Shown in pieces: positions 25,405-35,164 of a DNA stretch of 64,000 bases. A model generated the notes under the pieces. The model did not search any database, had not been told where the DNA came from, and saw nothing but the letters and a program-made list of their open reading frames with translations. The stretch spans positions 62,001-126,000 of the forward strand of contig JAPLNI010000051.1 in the NCBI GenBank assembly GCA_026692865.1, in the 5' to 3' direction. The first letter of the stretch is position 1. Each line of letters begins with the position of its first letter. The translations under genes and the position numbers were made by a program. Source of the DNA: Planctomycetota bacterium. Lineage in GTDB: Bacteria > Planctomycetota > Planctomycetia > Pirellulales > Pirellulaceae.

Positions 25405-27759
25405 ATGGGTTTGCTCTGCCATAATGATGGCTGCAGATTGTCAAAGGTTTGGCTAAGGCTTGCTCCCCGATTTTCCAGATTGAACTACCAACAAGTGTTT
25501 TACAGTATCCTGAATCGATTTGCTCGGTTTTTCGCAGTCGGTTGCTCCTGCTTTGTCTTCTTGGCTAGCGCGATGGCAATGGAACTCCCGGGTGTTGAAG
25601 ATAAGCAGACTGCTCCTTTGGCTCTCCTGCACGCTGACGCTGTTGCCTTGGCGGACAAGCCTGCGGGGAACGATGGGCATTGGATCCAAGTTCGTTTCCC
25701 GCTTACCGAGGCGGATGATCGAAATCTAAGATTGCGAATTCAGGCGATCAGTGAGCAATCTGTAGTTAACAAGCGACCGATTGTCGTAATTGATTTTGTT
25801 AGCCGAGATACAAGCAGTGCTGATCCGACAGAAGGGGATGTTGCTTTGGAACCAATTGGTCGAGGCACAGAATTTGAGCGAGCGCTCGCTTTGGCGAGGT
25901 TCCTGGTTGGACCGGTGGCTTTACGGTGCCGAACCGTTGGGTACTGCTCGCGAGATGTCGAAGGTCACGCTGTACTAGTTGCTCTGGGATGCGAAGAAAT
26001 CGCTATGAATGCGAAAGCGAACCTAGGGCGCGTCGCAATCGATGAAGCTGCGATCGATGGAGTCGTGACCGATGCCTATCAAACGATTGCGAAGCGTCGT
26101 CAGAATGTTCCAGCTGATGCGGTGACTTCGATGTTAGATCGCGATGCGGGGTTGTTTCGTGTGGAATCGACAGGGGGGAAAATCGAGTTTGTATCTCAGG
26201 CTCGTCTTGAGGAAAAACGGATCGCTGGTGATGTTATCAGTGAAGATCAGCTTTCGATCGCAGGGCAACTTGGAAACTTTTCGTCGCAACAGATGCGAAA
26301 GTGGTTATGGATTCGACAGGTAGTCAAAGACGAACAGGAACTCAAAGATTCTTTTGGAGTCAATGGTTGGGTCGTTGGAGGGGTATCGCTTATCACTGGG
26401 CCACGAAAAGCGGGAGTTGTTGAAATTCACGGCATTGTTACTGAGGCGACTGTCAGTCGTTGGATGCGAGCAATTGATGAAATGATTCGCGACACAGATA
26501 CCAACCTTTTGTTCTTAGACATTCAATCGCCTGGTGGAGATCTATCACAGAGCCTTCGGCTGGCTGAGTACATTGCCGACTTAGACGATTCTAAAGTAGA
26601 AACGATTGCCTGGATAAATGGAGAAGCACTTGGCGATAGTGTTCTGATTGCGATGGCCAGTGATAGGCTGTATATCAAACCCGGTTCTAAGTTGGGAGGG
26701 CCTGGAGAGGCGTCGATCACGAATGTCGATATTGAGTCGCTAACCGGCAAATGGCAAGACCTTGCCAAACGTGTCCAGCGAACGCCAGGCGAGCTCTATT
26801 CGTTGCTTTGCCCGACCCTTCCTATTCATGAGTTCCAAGCCGAAAATGGTCGAAAGGAAGTCGGTACCGAGTCTATCTTTTTCGCGAATAACGCTCATCC
26901 GAATTGGAAGATGACGGATAAGGTAAAAGTGAACTTGGGGATGCAGTCGGAGGAATTGGTACAGCGTCGTTGGGCGAAAGGCTTAGAAGGAAGTCTGAAG
27001 GATCTCGCGACAACTTGGGGATTGAACCAGTTGCCGGAGCCAAAACGGGTGAGTCGAATCGAGCAGATAGTCCAGCGAATTGCAGGGATGGAATGGCTTG
27101 CGAGCCTTTTGCTAATCGCCTCGTTCACGCTTATTACGAACGAGTTTACTTCACCAGGGATTGGGGTCCCTGGTTTCTTGGCGTTGATTTGCTTTTCGCT
27201 TTTCGTTTGGATGAAGGTGCTCGGCGGAACGGTCGAGTGGTTGGAGATAATTCTTATCGGGGCAGGGATTTTGTGTGTTGCTATCGAAATTTTTGTCCTG
27301 CCTGGGTTTGGCGTATTCGGATTCGGAGGGCTCATTCTGCTTGTTTCCGGAATCGTTCTGGCCAGCCAGACCTTTGTCGTTCCGACCAACGAGTATCAAT
27401 GGCGTTCGACAGCTTGGCATACTTCGCAAGTCGCTATTGCCTGTCTTTCGGTCTTTGCGATGTTGTACTGGATGAAGGATCAACTTGAGCAACTCCCGTT
27501 CTTTCGGTGGCTAAAGCTCGAGCCGCCCGCAGCGGACGTGTTTGATGAGTCCCAGTCGAATCAATTAGCGGCTTTCATTGGCGAAATGGGTGTCACAACG
27601 ACGATGTGTACCCCCTACGGTAAAGCGAGATTTGCGGGTGGGTATTTTGATGTTCACAGTCAAGACGGCTTGATTGGATCTGAGACTACTGTAAAAGTCA
27701 TAGGAGTCTCTGGCAAATCAATGGACGTTGTTCGAGTTGAACCCCCGGTCGTTGACTAG
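25405..27759 (+). CDS. NfeD-like membrane protein with two ClpP/SppA-type domains
   Basis: A 784-residue exported membrane protein. The leader is FAVGCSCFVFLASAMA. The start is ATG 25405 or possibly GTG 25495. Two Clp-protease-fold units follow. The first (about 75-230, PIVVIDFVSRDTSS, VALGCEEIAMNAKA) is degenerate. The second (about 335-450) is closer to NfeD proteases (LLFLDIQSPGGDLSQSLRLA), but the usual catalytic serine segment reads INGEALGDSVLIAMASD. Four or five membrane helices come at about 570-690, then an OB-like C-terminal domain (GYFDVHSQDGLIGSETTVKV). NfeD family members cleave stomatin-like partners, but no stomatin gene is nearby. Confidence 0.85.
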   Translation: MGLLCHNDGCRLSKVWLRLAPRFSRLNYQQVFYSILNRFARFFAVGCSCFVFLASAMAMELPGVEDKQTAPLALLHADAVALADKPAGNDGHWIQVRFPLTEADDRNLRLRIQAISEQSVVNKRPIVVIDFVSRDTSSADPTEGDVALEPIGRGTEFERALALARFLVGPVALRCRTVGYCSRDVEGHAVLVALGCEEIAMNAKANLGRVAIDEAAIDGVVTDAYQTIAKRRQNVPADAVTSMLDRDAGLFRVESTGGKIEFVSQARLEEKRIAGDVISEDQLSIAGQLGNFSSQQMRKWLWIRQVVKDEQELKDSFGVNGWVVGGVSLITGPRKAGVVEIHGIVTEATVSRWMRAIDEMIRDTDTNLLFLDIQSPGGDLSQSLRLAEYIADLDDSKVETIAWINGEALGDSVLIAMASDRLYIKPGSKLGGPGEASITNVDIESLTGKWQDLAKRVQRTPGELYSLLCPTLPIHEFQAENGRKEVGTESIFFANNAHPNWKMTDKVKVNLGMQSEELVQRRWAKGLEGSLKDLATTWGLNQLPEPKRVSRIEQIVQRIAGMEWLASLLLIASFTLITNEFTSPGIGVPGFLALICFSLFVWMKVLGGTVEWLEIILIGAGILCVAIEIFVLPGFGVFGFGGLILLVSGIVLASQTFVVPTNEYQWRSTAWHTSQVAIACLSVFAMLYWMKDQLEQLPFFRWLKLEPPAADVFDESQSNQLAAFIGEMGVTTTMCTPYGKARFAGGYFDVHSQDGLIGSETTVKVIGVSGKSMDVVRVEPPVVD

Positions 27760-27770
27760 GCAGATAAAAC

Positions 27771-27851
27771 CTGAGCCGATGGCGCTAGCCACGGGTTTCT
27801 ATTCTGCCGCAATTTGCCAGGTAGCACCCGAGGCTAGCGCCTACGGCTCAG
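27771..27851. repeat. Palindromic intergenic repeat, family 3
   Basis: Arms CTGAGCCGATGGCGCTAGCC (27771-27790) and GGCTAGCGCCTACGGCTCAG (27832-27851) are complementary at 18 of 20 positions and are separated by 41 bp. A run of A follows. This type of GCGCTAGCC-armed palindrome looks like a dispersed planctomycete repeat, but only one copy lies in this window. It may also act as a transcript-end hairpin for the NfeD-like gene. Confidence 0.7.
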
Positions 27852-27940
27852 AAAAAAATGCCCATTTCATCAGGCAAGTAGTTAACTCTCAGTAGTCGAC
27901 ACGCAATTAAGCGAATATTTCAAGGAAAGTCTCTGTCTGC

Positions 27941-29794
27941 ATGCGTTTGGTAACACTCTCGAAAGTCGGATTCACCTACCGTAAACCTTCACTTCTGGAA
28001 GACATCGACCTCGCAATCGATAGTGGCCAGCGAATTGGTCTGCTTGGTCGAAATGGTGCTGGTAAGTCGACGCTCATGAAGATTATCGCTGGGGAAATTC
28101 AACCCGACCACGGCGAGTTACGTCGTGGACCCAAGTTGAAGGTTGCTCGTCTCATTCAGGAAGTGCCCGCTTCGTCTGGACTCTCGATTTACGAGATGGT
28201 TTCCAATGGGTTGCGATCTTCGCCTTCGGAAGAAGCGTTCCATGATGTCGAGCACTGGAAGGAAGAAGCTGCGATTCACAAAACGCTTTCGAGGATGGAG
28301 CTTGATGGGGAAGCGTCCTTCGATTCGCTGTCCGCCGGAATGAAGCGACGCGTTCTCCTGGCACAAGCGATTGTCGGTGAGCCAGATCTGCTACTTTTGG
28401 ATGAACCGACTAACCACTTGGACATCGAATCAATTCTTTGGTTAGAAGGATTTTTAAAGGGCTTCTCAGGGTCGCTTCTGTTCGTGACTCACGATCGCTA
28501 CTTTCTGCAATCTTTGGCAACTCGGATACTGGAAGTGGATCGCGGGCGGATATTCGACTGGGAGTGCGATTACCCAACCTTCTTGAAACGAAAGGAAGAT
28601 TCGCTTAACGCACAAGAAAAGCAAGAAGCTCTTTTTGATAAGCGACTTGCGGCGGAAGAAGTGTGGATTCGACAAGGTGTAAAAGCACGTCGAACGCGAA
28701 ATGAAGGTCGCGTGAGAGCTCTAGAGTCGATGCGATTGGATCGAGCAGCTCGTCGCAATCAGCAGGGGAACGCTCGTATCAATGTGGTCGAAGCGGAGAA
28801 GTCAGGTCAGCTTGTCATGGATATCGAAGATGTTTCATTTTGCTATGGCAATCGGAAAATTATCAATAACTTTTCTGCTACGATCATGCGAGGCGATAAG
28901 ATTGGTATCGTCGGTCCCAATGGTGCTGGTAAGAGTACGCTTTTGAAGTTGTTGCTTGGCAGGATCACACCTGATTCTGGCAAGATGAAGATGGGGACAA
29001 AGGTCGAGCTTCTGTACTTTGACCAACTGCGAGAACAAATCGATGGAGAGAAGTCGGTAGCGTTTAATGTCGCTGATGGCGAAGAGAAACTACTAATCGA
29101 TGGGAAACAGAAACACATCTTCAGCTATCTTCAGGATTTTCTATTCACACCAGATCGTTCGAGAGACCTTGCCAAGTTTCTTTCGGGTGGCGAGCGGAAT
29201 CGGCTTCTTCTGGCGAGACTTTTTCGGCATTCTTCCAACCTTCTCGTGCTGGACGAACCGACGAATGATTTGGATGCTGAAACACTAGAATTGTTGGAAG
29301 AATTGGTTGCTGCTTATAAGGGAACGCTTCTGCTTGTCAGCCACGATCGTGCATTCTTGAACAATGTTGTCACGACTATTTTCGCCGTTGACGGTTCAGG
29401 AGAAGTAAAGGAGTACGGCGGAGGGTATGACGATTATCAGCGCGCGAAAGCGGCAGAAGATAAAATTTCAGATAGCAAGGAATCGGTCCTTCCAATTTCA
29501 TCAGGCAGTTCATCGATTAGCAATTCATCGAATAGCAGTGCGACGATCGCCAAACCTGCTGTTAAATTGAGCTTCAAAGAGAAAAAGGATTTGGATGATA
29601 TGCCTAAAAAGATTCAGCTTCTCGAAACCGAGCAAGCAACCATCCACGAAGCGATGGCCGACCCTGGCTTTTTTAAGCAACCTGTTCCAAAACGGACCGA
29701 GGCGACCTCGCGATTGGCAACCATCGAGCAACAGCTTGCCAAAATCTATAGCCGATGGGAAGAATTAGAAGCAAAGCAAAATGGAGGCGGCTAA
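27941..29794 (+). CDS. uup: ABC-F family ATPase (Uup-like)
   Basis: A 617-residue soluble protein with two ATPase cassettes and no membrane segment. First cassette: Walker A GRNGAGKST, signature LSAGMKRRVLLA, Walker B LLLLDEPTNHLD. Second cassette: GPNGAGKSTLLKLL, LSGGERNRLLLA, LLVLDEPTNDLD. A Lys/Arg-rich interdomain linker and a C-terminal coiled coil (KLSFKEKKDLDDMPKKIQLL) mark the Uup branch. ABC-F proteins act on ribosomes or DNA recombination intermediates. The acidic/Ser-rich stretch before the C-terminal domain (SSGSSSISNSSNSSATIA) is a low-complexity linker. It is a single gene. Confidence 0.92.
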   Translation: MRLVTLSKVGFTYRKPSLLEDIDLAIDSGQRIGLLGRNGAGKSTLMKIIAGEIQPDHGELRRGPKLKVARLIQEVPASSGLSIYEMVSNGLRSSPSEEAFHDVEHWKEEAAIHKTLSRMELDGEASFDSLSAGMKRRVLLAQAIVGEPDLLLLDEPTNHLDIESILWLEGFLKGFSGSLLFVTHDRYFLQSLATRILEVDRGRIFDWECDYPTFLKRKEDSLNAQEKQEALFDKRLAAEEVWIRQGVKARRTRNEGRVRALESMRLDRAARRNQQGNARINVVEAEKSGQLVMDIEDVSFCYGNRKIINNFSATIMRGDKIGIVGPNGAGKSTLLKLLLGRITPDSGKMKMGTKVELLYFDQLREQIDGEKSVAFNVADGEEKLLIDGKQKHIFSYLQDFLFTPDRSRDLAKFLSGGERNRLLLARLFRHSSNLLVLDEPTNDLDAETLELLEELVAAYKGTLLLVSHDRAFLNNVVTTIFAVDGSGEVKEYGGGYDDYQRAKAAEDKISDSKESVLPISSGSSSISNSSNSSATIAKPAVKLSFKEKKDLDDMPKKIQLLETEQATIHEAMADPGFFKQPVPKRTEATSRLATIEQQLAKIYSRWEELEAKQNGGG

Positions 29795-30012
29795 GGTAGA
29801 AGTGGAAGTCGAGCTAGGCTACCGTTACCAACTGTCTCCTTACAATTGTCTCATAGCGTACGTTTGCAGTTCGTTTTTCAGGTGAAATTGTTGACCATTA
29901 CGTTAATGATATAGCGTAAACTGTATCCGTATCTCTCCAACTGGCGTGCGATGCGGTCTCTCCATCGATCCACAATTTAATGATTTCCTTGTGTTTTTCG
30001 TAGAGTATCTGT

Positions 30013-32139
30013 ATGCGATCTTCAGTCATTAATGTCACCCAATTAATCATGTCTTTGAATGATTTCACCTGTCGAGTTGCAGTAGCTTCGCTATTCATTC
30101 TTGCTTTTATGAGCGGAGCGAGTCCGACGCAATCGGTATCTGCAGAGTCCCCTAACCCAGCGAAGCTTTCATCGCCTGATAAGGCTGCGACGATTCTTGC
30201 TTTGGAGAACGCCATTCGGCCTTTGGTCAAAGACTATAAAGGTGACGTTGCGGTTGCTCTATATCATTTCGAAAGCGATACACATTGGTCGATTCGCGGT
30301 GACGAAGTTATGCCTACTGCAAGTCTGATCAAGCTGCCGGTGATGATTGAAGCTTATCGCCAAGTCGAAGCGGGCAAGCTCAAGCTCGATCAACGCATCG
30401 AAATGACAAAAGACGATATGGTTCAGGGGTCAGGGATCCTGACAACCCATTTTTCGCCCGGCACGAATATCTCGCTTCGCGATGCAATTCGACTGATGAT
30501 TGTCTATTCGGACAACACCGCCACCAATTTGGTAGTTGATGCGATTGGCTTACCGTCGACGACCAAGACCATGACGGAACTCGGGTTTCCTGAGACACAG
30601 CTGAATGGAAAGGTATACCGCCGCGACCTATCGATTGCTCCCGAGCGTAGCAAAAAGTATGGATTGGGAAGTACTACCGCTAACGAGATGGTGACGCTTT
30701 TGACGCGACTCAAGCGAGGTGAATTTGCAAAGCCCGAGTCGAACGAAGCAATCCTGGATCACTTGGTCAATTGTGACGATACATCATGCTTCCCATTGTT
30801 GATGCCTAAAGATGTCAAGGTCGGGCATAAGACTGGAGCAGTCACGCGAGTTCGTACCGACGCGGGGTTGCTCATGGGAAAGGGTTGCACGATCGCGCTT
30901 TGCGTACTCATAGATAACAATGCTGACACGCGATGGACGGATGATAATGTTGGAAATCGTTTATGTGCCGAGATTTCCAAGACCGTTTATGAAACTCTTG
31001 CTCCAAAGGAAACCGAGGCCAAAAGCGACTCTTCTGATCCAAGTGAAATGAAGATTGGAGCAACCGGTGAGCTCGTAGAAGCACTTCAGCGGACACTCAA
31101 TGCTAGGAGCAATCCTTCAGTGAATGTTTCGGTCGATGGCGACTTTGGACCGGGTACAGAAGCCGCTGTCAAAGCATTTCAGAGTCAGAAAAAGATCAAA
31201 CCTTCTGGAATCGTTAATGCGGCTACGTGGACCGCTTTGGGTGCACTCATCGAAAAGGATGAACCGGCTCCAGCACCAGCTGCAATCAATGAAGAGAAAC
31301 TTCCTATCGCTGCTGCTGACGATCCGTTTGGTCCACCTCAGGTTACATGTGCTGGATGGACTATCGTTGATGCAGCCACCGGCGAGGAGATTGCCAGCAA
31401 GAACGCAGATCAGAAATTGCACATTGCAAGCACCACTAAAATCATGACTGCATATGTTGCACTTCAGTATGCAGCGAGCCAACCCGAAGTATTGAAGGAA
31501 ATGCTTACTTTTTCAAAGCGCGCGGACAACACGACTGGATCAACCTCGGGTGTTCGAGCGGGCGAGCAACTTCCGGTAGGTGAGTTGCTTTATGGATTGA
31601 TGCTGCCTTCAGGCAATGACGCTTCGGTTGCTATCGCTGAATTCTTCGGTCGAAAGTTTAGTAGTGACGATAAAGTCGATGATATTGTTGCGTATGATCG
31701 GTTCATTGAGCGAATGAACATAGTGGCTGCGGACCTGGGTATGAATCAAACCCATTTCACAAATACGCACGGTCTGACCGACGAGACTCATCTGTCTACA
31801 GTCGCAGACATGGCGAAGCTTACCAAAGCTGCTCTGAGTATTCCGCTGTTTCGAGAGCTAGTTTCTTGTCGGCAGCACGGTTGCGAAGTAATGGTCCCTG
31901 GAGGATACAAACGCAACGTGCTATGGCAAAACACGAATCGACTACTCGGTATCGAAGGCTACACGGGAATCAAAACGGGAACAACTAACGCAGCCGGAGC
32001 ATGCTTGGTCTCAAGCAGTCAACGGGAAGGGCGAGAGCTGATCGTCGTCACGCTCAAGTCTGCCGATAGCGACGCTCGTTACATAGATGCTCGAAACCTA
32101 CACGCTTTCGGATGGCGTAAGCTGACCGAAAAGAAGTAG
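30013..32139 (+). CDS. Three-module exported protein: class A beta-lactamase-like, peptidoglycan-binding, S11 D,D-carboxypeptidase
   Basis: A 708-residue exported protein, signal MSLNDFTCRVAVASLFILAF (the in-frame ATG at 30049 may be the true start). Module 1 (about 60-330) has a serine beta-lactamase/DD-peptidase fold: S104-L-I-K107, S-D-N 166-168, K-T-G 273-275. Module 2 (about 345-415) is a PG_binding_1 repeat (VDGDFGPGTEAAVKAFQSQK). Module 3 (about 440-708) is a D-alanyl-D-alanine carboxypeptidase with S473-T-T-K476, S-G-N 533-535 and K-T-G 654-656. Two complete active-site sets in one chain are unusual. The class A general-base glutamate is not obvious (loop around IAPERSKKYGLG), so module 1 may be a hydrolase other than a true beta-lactamase. 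It should act on cell-wall muropeptides in the periplasm. Confidence 0.88.
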   Translation: MRSSVINVTQLIMSLNDFTCRVAVASLFILAFMSGASPTQSVSAESPNPAKLSSPDKAATILALENAIRPLVKDYKGDVAVALYHFESDTHWSIRGDEVMPTASLIKLPVMIEAYRQVEAGKLKLDQRIEMTKDDMVQGSGILTTHFSPGTNISLRDAIRLMIVYSDNTATNLVVDAIGLPSTTKTMTELGFPETQLNGKVYRRDLSIAPERSKKYGLGSTTANEMVTLLTRLKRGEFAKPESNEAILDHLVNCDDTSCFPLLMPKDVKVGHKTGAVTRVRTDAGLLMGKGCTIALCVLIDNNADTRWTDDNVGNRLCAEISKTVYETLAPKETEAKSDSSDPSEMKIGATGELVEALQRTLNARSNPSVNVSVDGDFGPGTEAAVKAFQSQKKIKPSGIVNAATWTALGALIEKDEPAPAPAAINEEKLPIAAADDPFGPPQVTCAGWTIVDAATGEEIASKNADQKLHIASTTKIMTAYVALQYAASQPEVLKEMLTFSKRADNTTGSTSGVRAGEQLPVGELLYGLMLPSGNDASVAIAEFFGRKFSSDDKVDDIVAYDRFIERMNIVAADLGMNQTHFTNTHGLTDETHLSTVADMAKLTKAALSIPLFRELVSCRQHGCEVMVPGGYKRNVLWQNTNRLLGIEGYTGIKTGTTNAAGACLVSSSQREGRELIVVTLKSADSDARYIDARNLHAFGWRKLTEKK

Positions 32140-32282
32140 TCGTCTTGGAAGAGATGTTTTACAGAGAAGATGATTCGCATGATTGACTGGATTCATTCGG
32201 ATATTGAATAGATTAAACTTTAAAATCCCTTGTGCATCCATGCACGATGAGCTGTTCGACGATTTACTGAAGGTTCCTCACA

Positions 32283-33032
32283 ATGAAATTGAAATTGATT
32301 GTTGCTTACGCGTTCCTATGTGCATCATCCGCATATGCCGTAGACCTGCCGCCCGTCCCCAAAGATCCAATCGCGATGAAGCAAGACTTGCTTTTTGCAG
32401 ATGACTTCGAGGGCAAGGTTCCGGATAAAGTGTGGCATCGCGTTGTCCCAACATTTTCTGTTGAGAACGGCACACTCAAAGGGGTACAGACTCGTGATGT
32501 AACAATCCCTGCCAAAGACGGCAAACCAGAGGTGAAGGCTCACGCTGCCGTTCATGGGCTTGATGTTCCAACTTCCAATAGCATTGTCGAGGCGAAGATT
32601 CGTTTCGAAGGGGCATCGATGATTGATATCGAGTTTGATGATCGGGCCTATAAAGGAGCTCACTACGGCCACCTTTGCAGGGCTCAATTCCGATTGAATG
32701 GAGTTACTATCATCGACGAATGCGAAGGCAATATGCGAAATGATATTCGTGAGATGCGGAACGACCCGACTAAAAAAGCCGAGGTCGCCAAGCTTCTTAT
32801 TGGGCGGCAAGTTACCTATCCACTTAAATTACAGGCCAACCAGTGGTACAACGTCGTTGTTGAAACCGTCGGTGATTCGATGCGAGTTACCGTAGATGGT
32901 AAACCAGTCGCTTATCTCAAGTCGCCGGGCATAGCTCATTCGCCAAAATCGAAAATTGAGCTGGGGGTTGCGGGTAAGGACGGGTACTTAGATGACATCA
33001 AAGTTTGGTCTGCTGAACCAACTCAGCCCTAG
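32283..33032 (+). CDS. Exported beta-sandwich protein, 3-keto-disaccharide-hydrolase/LamG-like
   Basis: A 249-residue secreted protein (signal MKLKLIVAYAFLCASSAYAV). The mature part looks like one concanavalin-type beta-sandwich of the DUF1080 or LamG kind: LLFADDFEGKVPDKVWHRVV, then SIVEAKIRFEGASMIDIEF, and the end VTVDGKPVAYLKSPGI plus YLDDIKVWSAEP. Such proteins are abundant in planctomycetes and usually bind or process sugars. The stop codon TAG (33030-33032) is also the first three bases of a MITE-like element, which suggests that insertion occurred in the stop codon. Confidence 0.75.
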   Translation: MKLKLIVAYAFLCASSAYAVDLPPVPKDPIAMKQDLLFADDFEGKVPDKVWHRVVPTFSVENGTLKGVQTRDVTIPAKDGKPEVKAHAAVHGLDVPTSNSIVEAKIRFEGASMIDIEFDDRAYKGAHYGHLCRAQFRLNGVTIIDECEGNMRNDIREMRNDPTKKAEVAKLLIGRQVTYPLKLQANQWYNVVVETVGDSMRVTVDGKPVAYLKSPGIAHSPKSKIELGVAGKDGYLDDIKVWSAEPTQP

Positions 33033-33264
33033 CACTTCGCAAGTTTGTTAAATGGCGTCTAAACCCGTGACAGATGTCTTAAGGCATCTGAAGAAGGCGG
33101 CCTATTCTGTTTTTTCGACTGCGTTCTGAATTCTTACGAATTTTGCTACTTCATAATCTCAATAGCAGATGTCGTATGACATCTGAACACCGCAATAATG
33201 CTTGTCGTTTCCACGGACTACTGAACTCTTACGAATCCAGCTAGCGTCTCAGGCTGCTAAACAC
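33030..33264 (+). repeat. MITE-like element, tandem copies B and C
   Basis: Core B is 33067-33149 and core C is 33162-33244, both 83 bp. They carry the AGATGTC...GACATCT-type palindrome and a TCTTACGAAT palindrome. One left end (TAGCACTTCGCAAGTTTG at 33030) precedes B, and a worn right end (CTAAACACT near 33263) follows C. Only 12 bp separate the cores, so this looks like a head-to-tail dimer inside one pair of ends. It occupies the whole 244-bp space between a secreted-protein gene and the rpoD stop. Confidence 0.75.
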
Positions 33265-33276
33265 TTTTGCTTTTCG

Positions 33277-34971
33277 TTAAGCAGCGTTTGGTAGGAAGCT
33301 TTCAAGTCGCGATGATCGCACGGGACTTTGAAGTTTTGCTACTGCTTTGGCTTCGATTTGTCGAACTCGTTCGCGGGTTACCTTGAAAATACGTCCCACT
33401 TCTTCAAGCGTGTAAGAGTACCCATCGGTGAGGCCATATCGAAGGCGGATGATTTCGCGTTCGCGGAACGTTAGACTTTTCAGTAGTACATCAATACGAT
33501 CGCGTAACAATCCGTTGCACGCATTTGCAAGCGGGCTATCGTTCTGATTGTCTTCGATGAATTCTCCAAATGCGTTATCTTCGCCTTCGCCTACTGGTCG
33601 GTCCAAAGAAATTGGATGGCGACCGATATCCATGACTCGGCGAACTTCTTCGACTTCCATCTCAGCAGCGATGGCAATTTCATCAGTGCTTGGATCGCGA
33701 CGAAGTTCTTGGGTCAATTGCTTTTCAATGTTTCGTAGCTTACTCAGCACGTCGATCATGTGAACAGGGATGCGGATAGTTCGTGCTTGGTCTGCGATGG
33801 CTCGAGTAATCGCTTGACGAATCCACCAAGTTGCATAGGTGGAGAATTTGAAGCCACGTCGGTATTCGTACTTGTCGACGGCTCGCATCAATCCAGTGTT
33901 GCCTTCTTGAATCAAATCCAGGAAGCTCATTCCTCGATTTCGATACTTCTTCGCGATCGAGACAACCAATCGGAGATTGCCGCTCGATAGTTGACGCTTG
34001 ACCGCTTCGAATTCACGATAAGCGTTTTGGAATGTTTGCACGCGACGTCGGAGAGACGATGGGCTTTCTTGCATCGTAAGAATCAGATGACGATACTCAG
34101 CCTTCATTCGTCGAAGTTCCAATGGGCTTGTTCCCGATTCGGAAAGGCCATCGATTCGGGTTTTCAACCAGTCAATTCTCTGAGACTTATCGGCAAGAAG
34201 CTTCATCATTGGTACGACACGTCGCGATCGCAGCGATAGCTCCTCGACTAAAGTCAAGCACTTCATGCGTCGACGTTGGTAGCTGCACATTGCTTCTTTT
34301 TTGCTTTGATTGCTTGTCTTCTTGTTCACGATCTCGCGGAAATCGCGGCGGTTCTCGTTGATGAGGAAGTCAAGGGTTGCCAAGTTGTGCGGCATACGCC
34401 CTGAAACTTGATCCTTGGTAAGTCGTTCGGTGAGTGAGACCTTGATCGTGCGATCGAAAGGCAATGCGCCTTGGTGGACTTTGCGAAGGACTTCAACCGT
34501 GTTACGAAGTGCGAAATCATTGCCAAGTACGGCCCGTCGCCACTGCTTGCGAGTCAATTCGATTTTCTTCGCGAGCGAAATTTCTTGATCACGATTAAGT
34601 AGTGGAATCTCCGACATTTGGCTTAGGTAGAGCCGAATCGGATCGTTAGTAATTTTGGGAGTGGATGCGGTCGGGGCTTCGACCGTGACTTCGAGATCGG
34701 TGTTGGGTTCGGCGTCGAAATTACTGACATCGAATTCGTCTTCTAATCCGAATTCGCTTTCGTTTTGCGGTGGAGCATACAACTTCATGCCTGCTGCTGG
34801 CTTGTCAACAACGCTAACTCCGAGCCGTTCAAGAGTAACAATGACAGCATCCAAATGTTCGGCATTATTGGCTTCGTCAGGCAAGTATGAATTGACTTGA
34901 TCGTAGGTAACGAACCCTTGATGACGGGCCATTTGAATGAACTGGGTCTGATTGAAGTTTCGATATTCCAC
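33277..34971 (-). CDS. rpoD: Primary RNA polymerase sigma factor (RpoD/SigA)
   Basis: The 564-residue primary sigma factor directs RNA polymerase to housekeeping promoters. A region 1.1-like N-terminus ([20 protein letters not shown]) and region 1.2 ([20 protein letters not shown]) come first. Region 2 has [20 protein letters not shown] and [20 protein letters not shown]. Region 3 follows ([11 protein letters not shown]), then region 4 with [20 protein letters not shown] and the helix-turn-helix [20 protein letters not shown]. The start is GTG 34971, preceded by AAAGGGA with 8-nt spacing. It lies 193 bp downstream of dnaG in the same direction, the classic dnaG-rpoD order without rpsU. Confidence 0.95.
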   Translation of the reverse strand: MEYRNFNQTQFIQMARHQGFVTYDQVNSYLPDEANNAEHLDAVIVTLERLGVSVVDKPAAGMKLYAPPQNESEFGLEDEFDVSNFDAEPNTDLEVTVEAPTASTPKITNDPIRLYLSQMSEIPLLNRDQEISLAKKIELTRKQWRRAVLGNDFALRNTVEVLRKVHQGALPFDRTIKVSLTERLTKDQVSGRMPHNLATLDFLINENRRDFREIVNKKTSNQSKKEAMCSYQRRRMKCLTLVEELSLRSRRVVPMMKLLADKSQRIDWLKTRIDGLSESGTSPLELRRMKAEYRHLILTMQESPSSLRRRVQTFQNAYREFEAVKRQLSSGNLRLVVSIAKKYRNRGMSFLDLIQEGNTGLMRAVDKYEYRRGFKFSTYATWWIRQAITRAIADQARTIRIPVHMIDVLSKLRNIEKQLTQELRRDPSTDEIAIAAEMEVEEVRRVMDIGRHPISLDRPVGEGEDNAFGEFIEDNQNDSPLANACNGLLRDRIDVLLKSLTFREREIIRLRYGLTDGYSYTLEEVGRIFKVTRERVRQIEAKAVAKLQSPVRSSRLESFLPNAA

Positions 34972-35164
34972 GGCTAAATCCCTTTATTGATTCGTAGATG
35001 TCAGAATCTCTTCCGCACAATTGCTTGTGCGACACGTCTTCCATGACGAATGCGGAAATAAAAAACAGGTTGATGTCTAGATTCGCAGAACCATTCTTTG
35101 AATCAAATTAAAAAGCAATTCAGGTTTCACACGCAGATCCTCTGAGTGCGATTGACTTCGAGTA

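Noticed and set aside
29898-30230. Minus-strand 110-codon frame before the beta-lactamase-like gene
   Set aside because: It overlaps the signal peptide and first domain of a well-supported gene and has no recognisable product.
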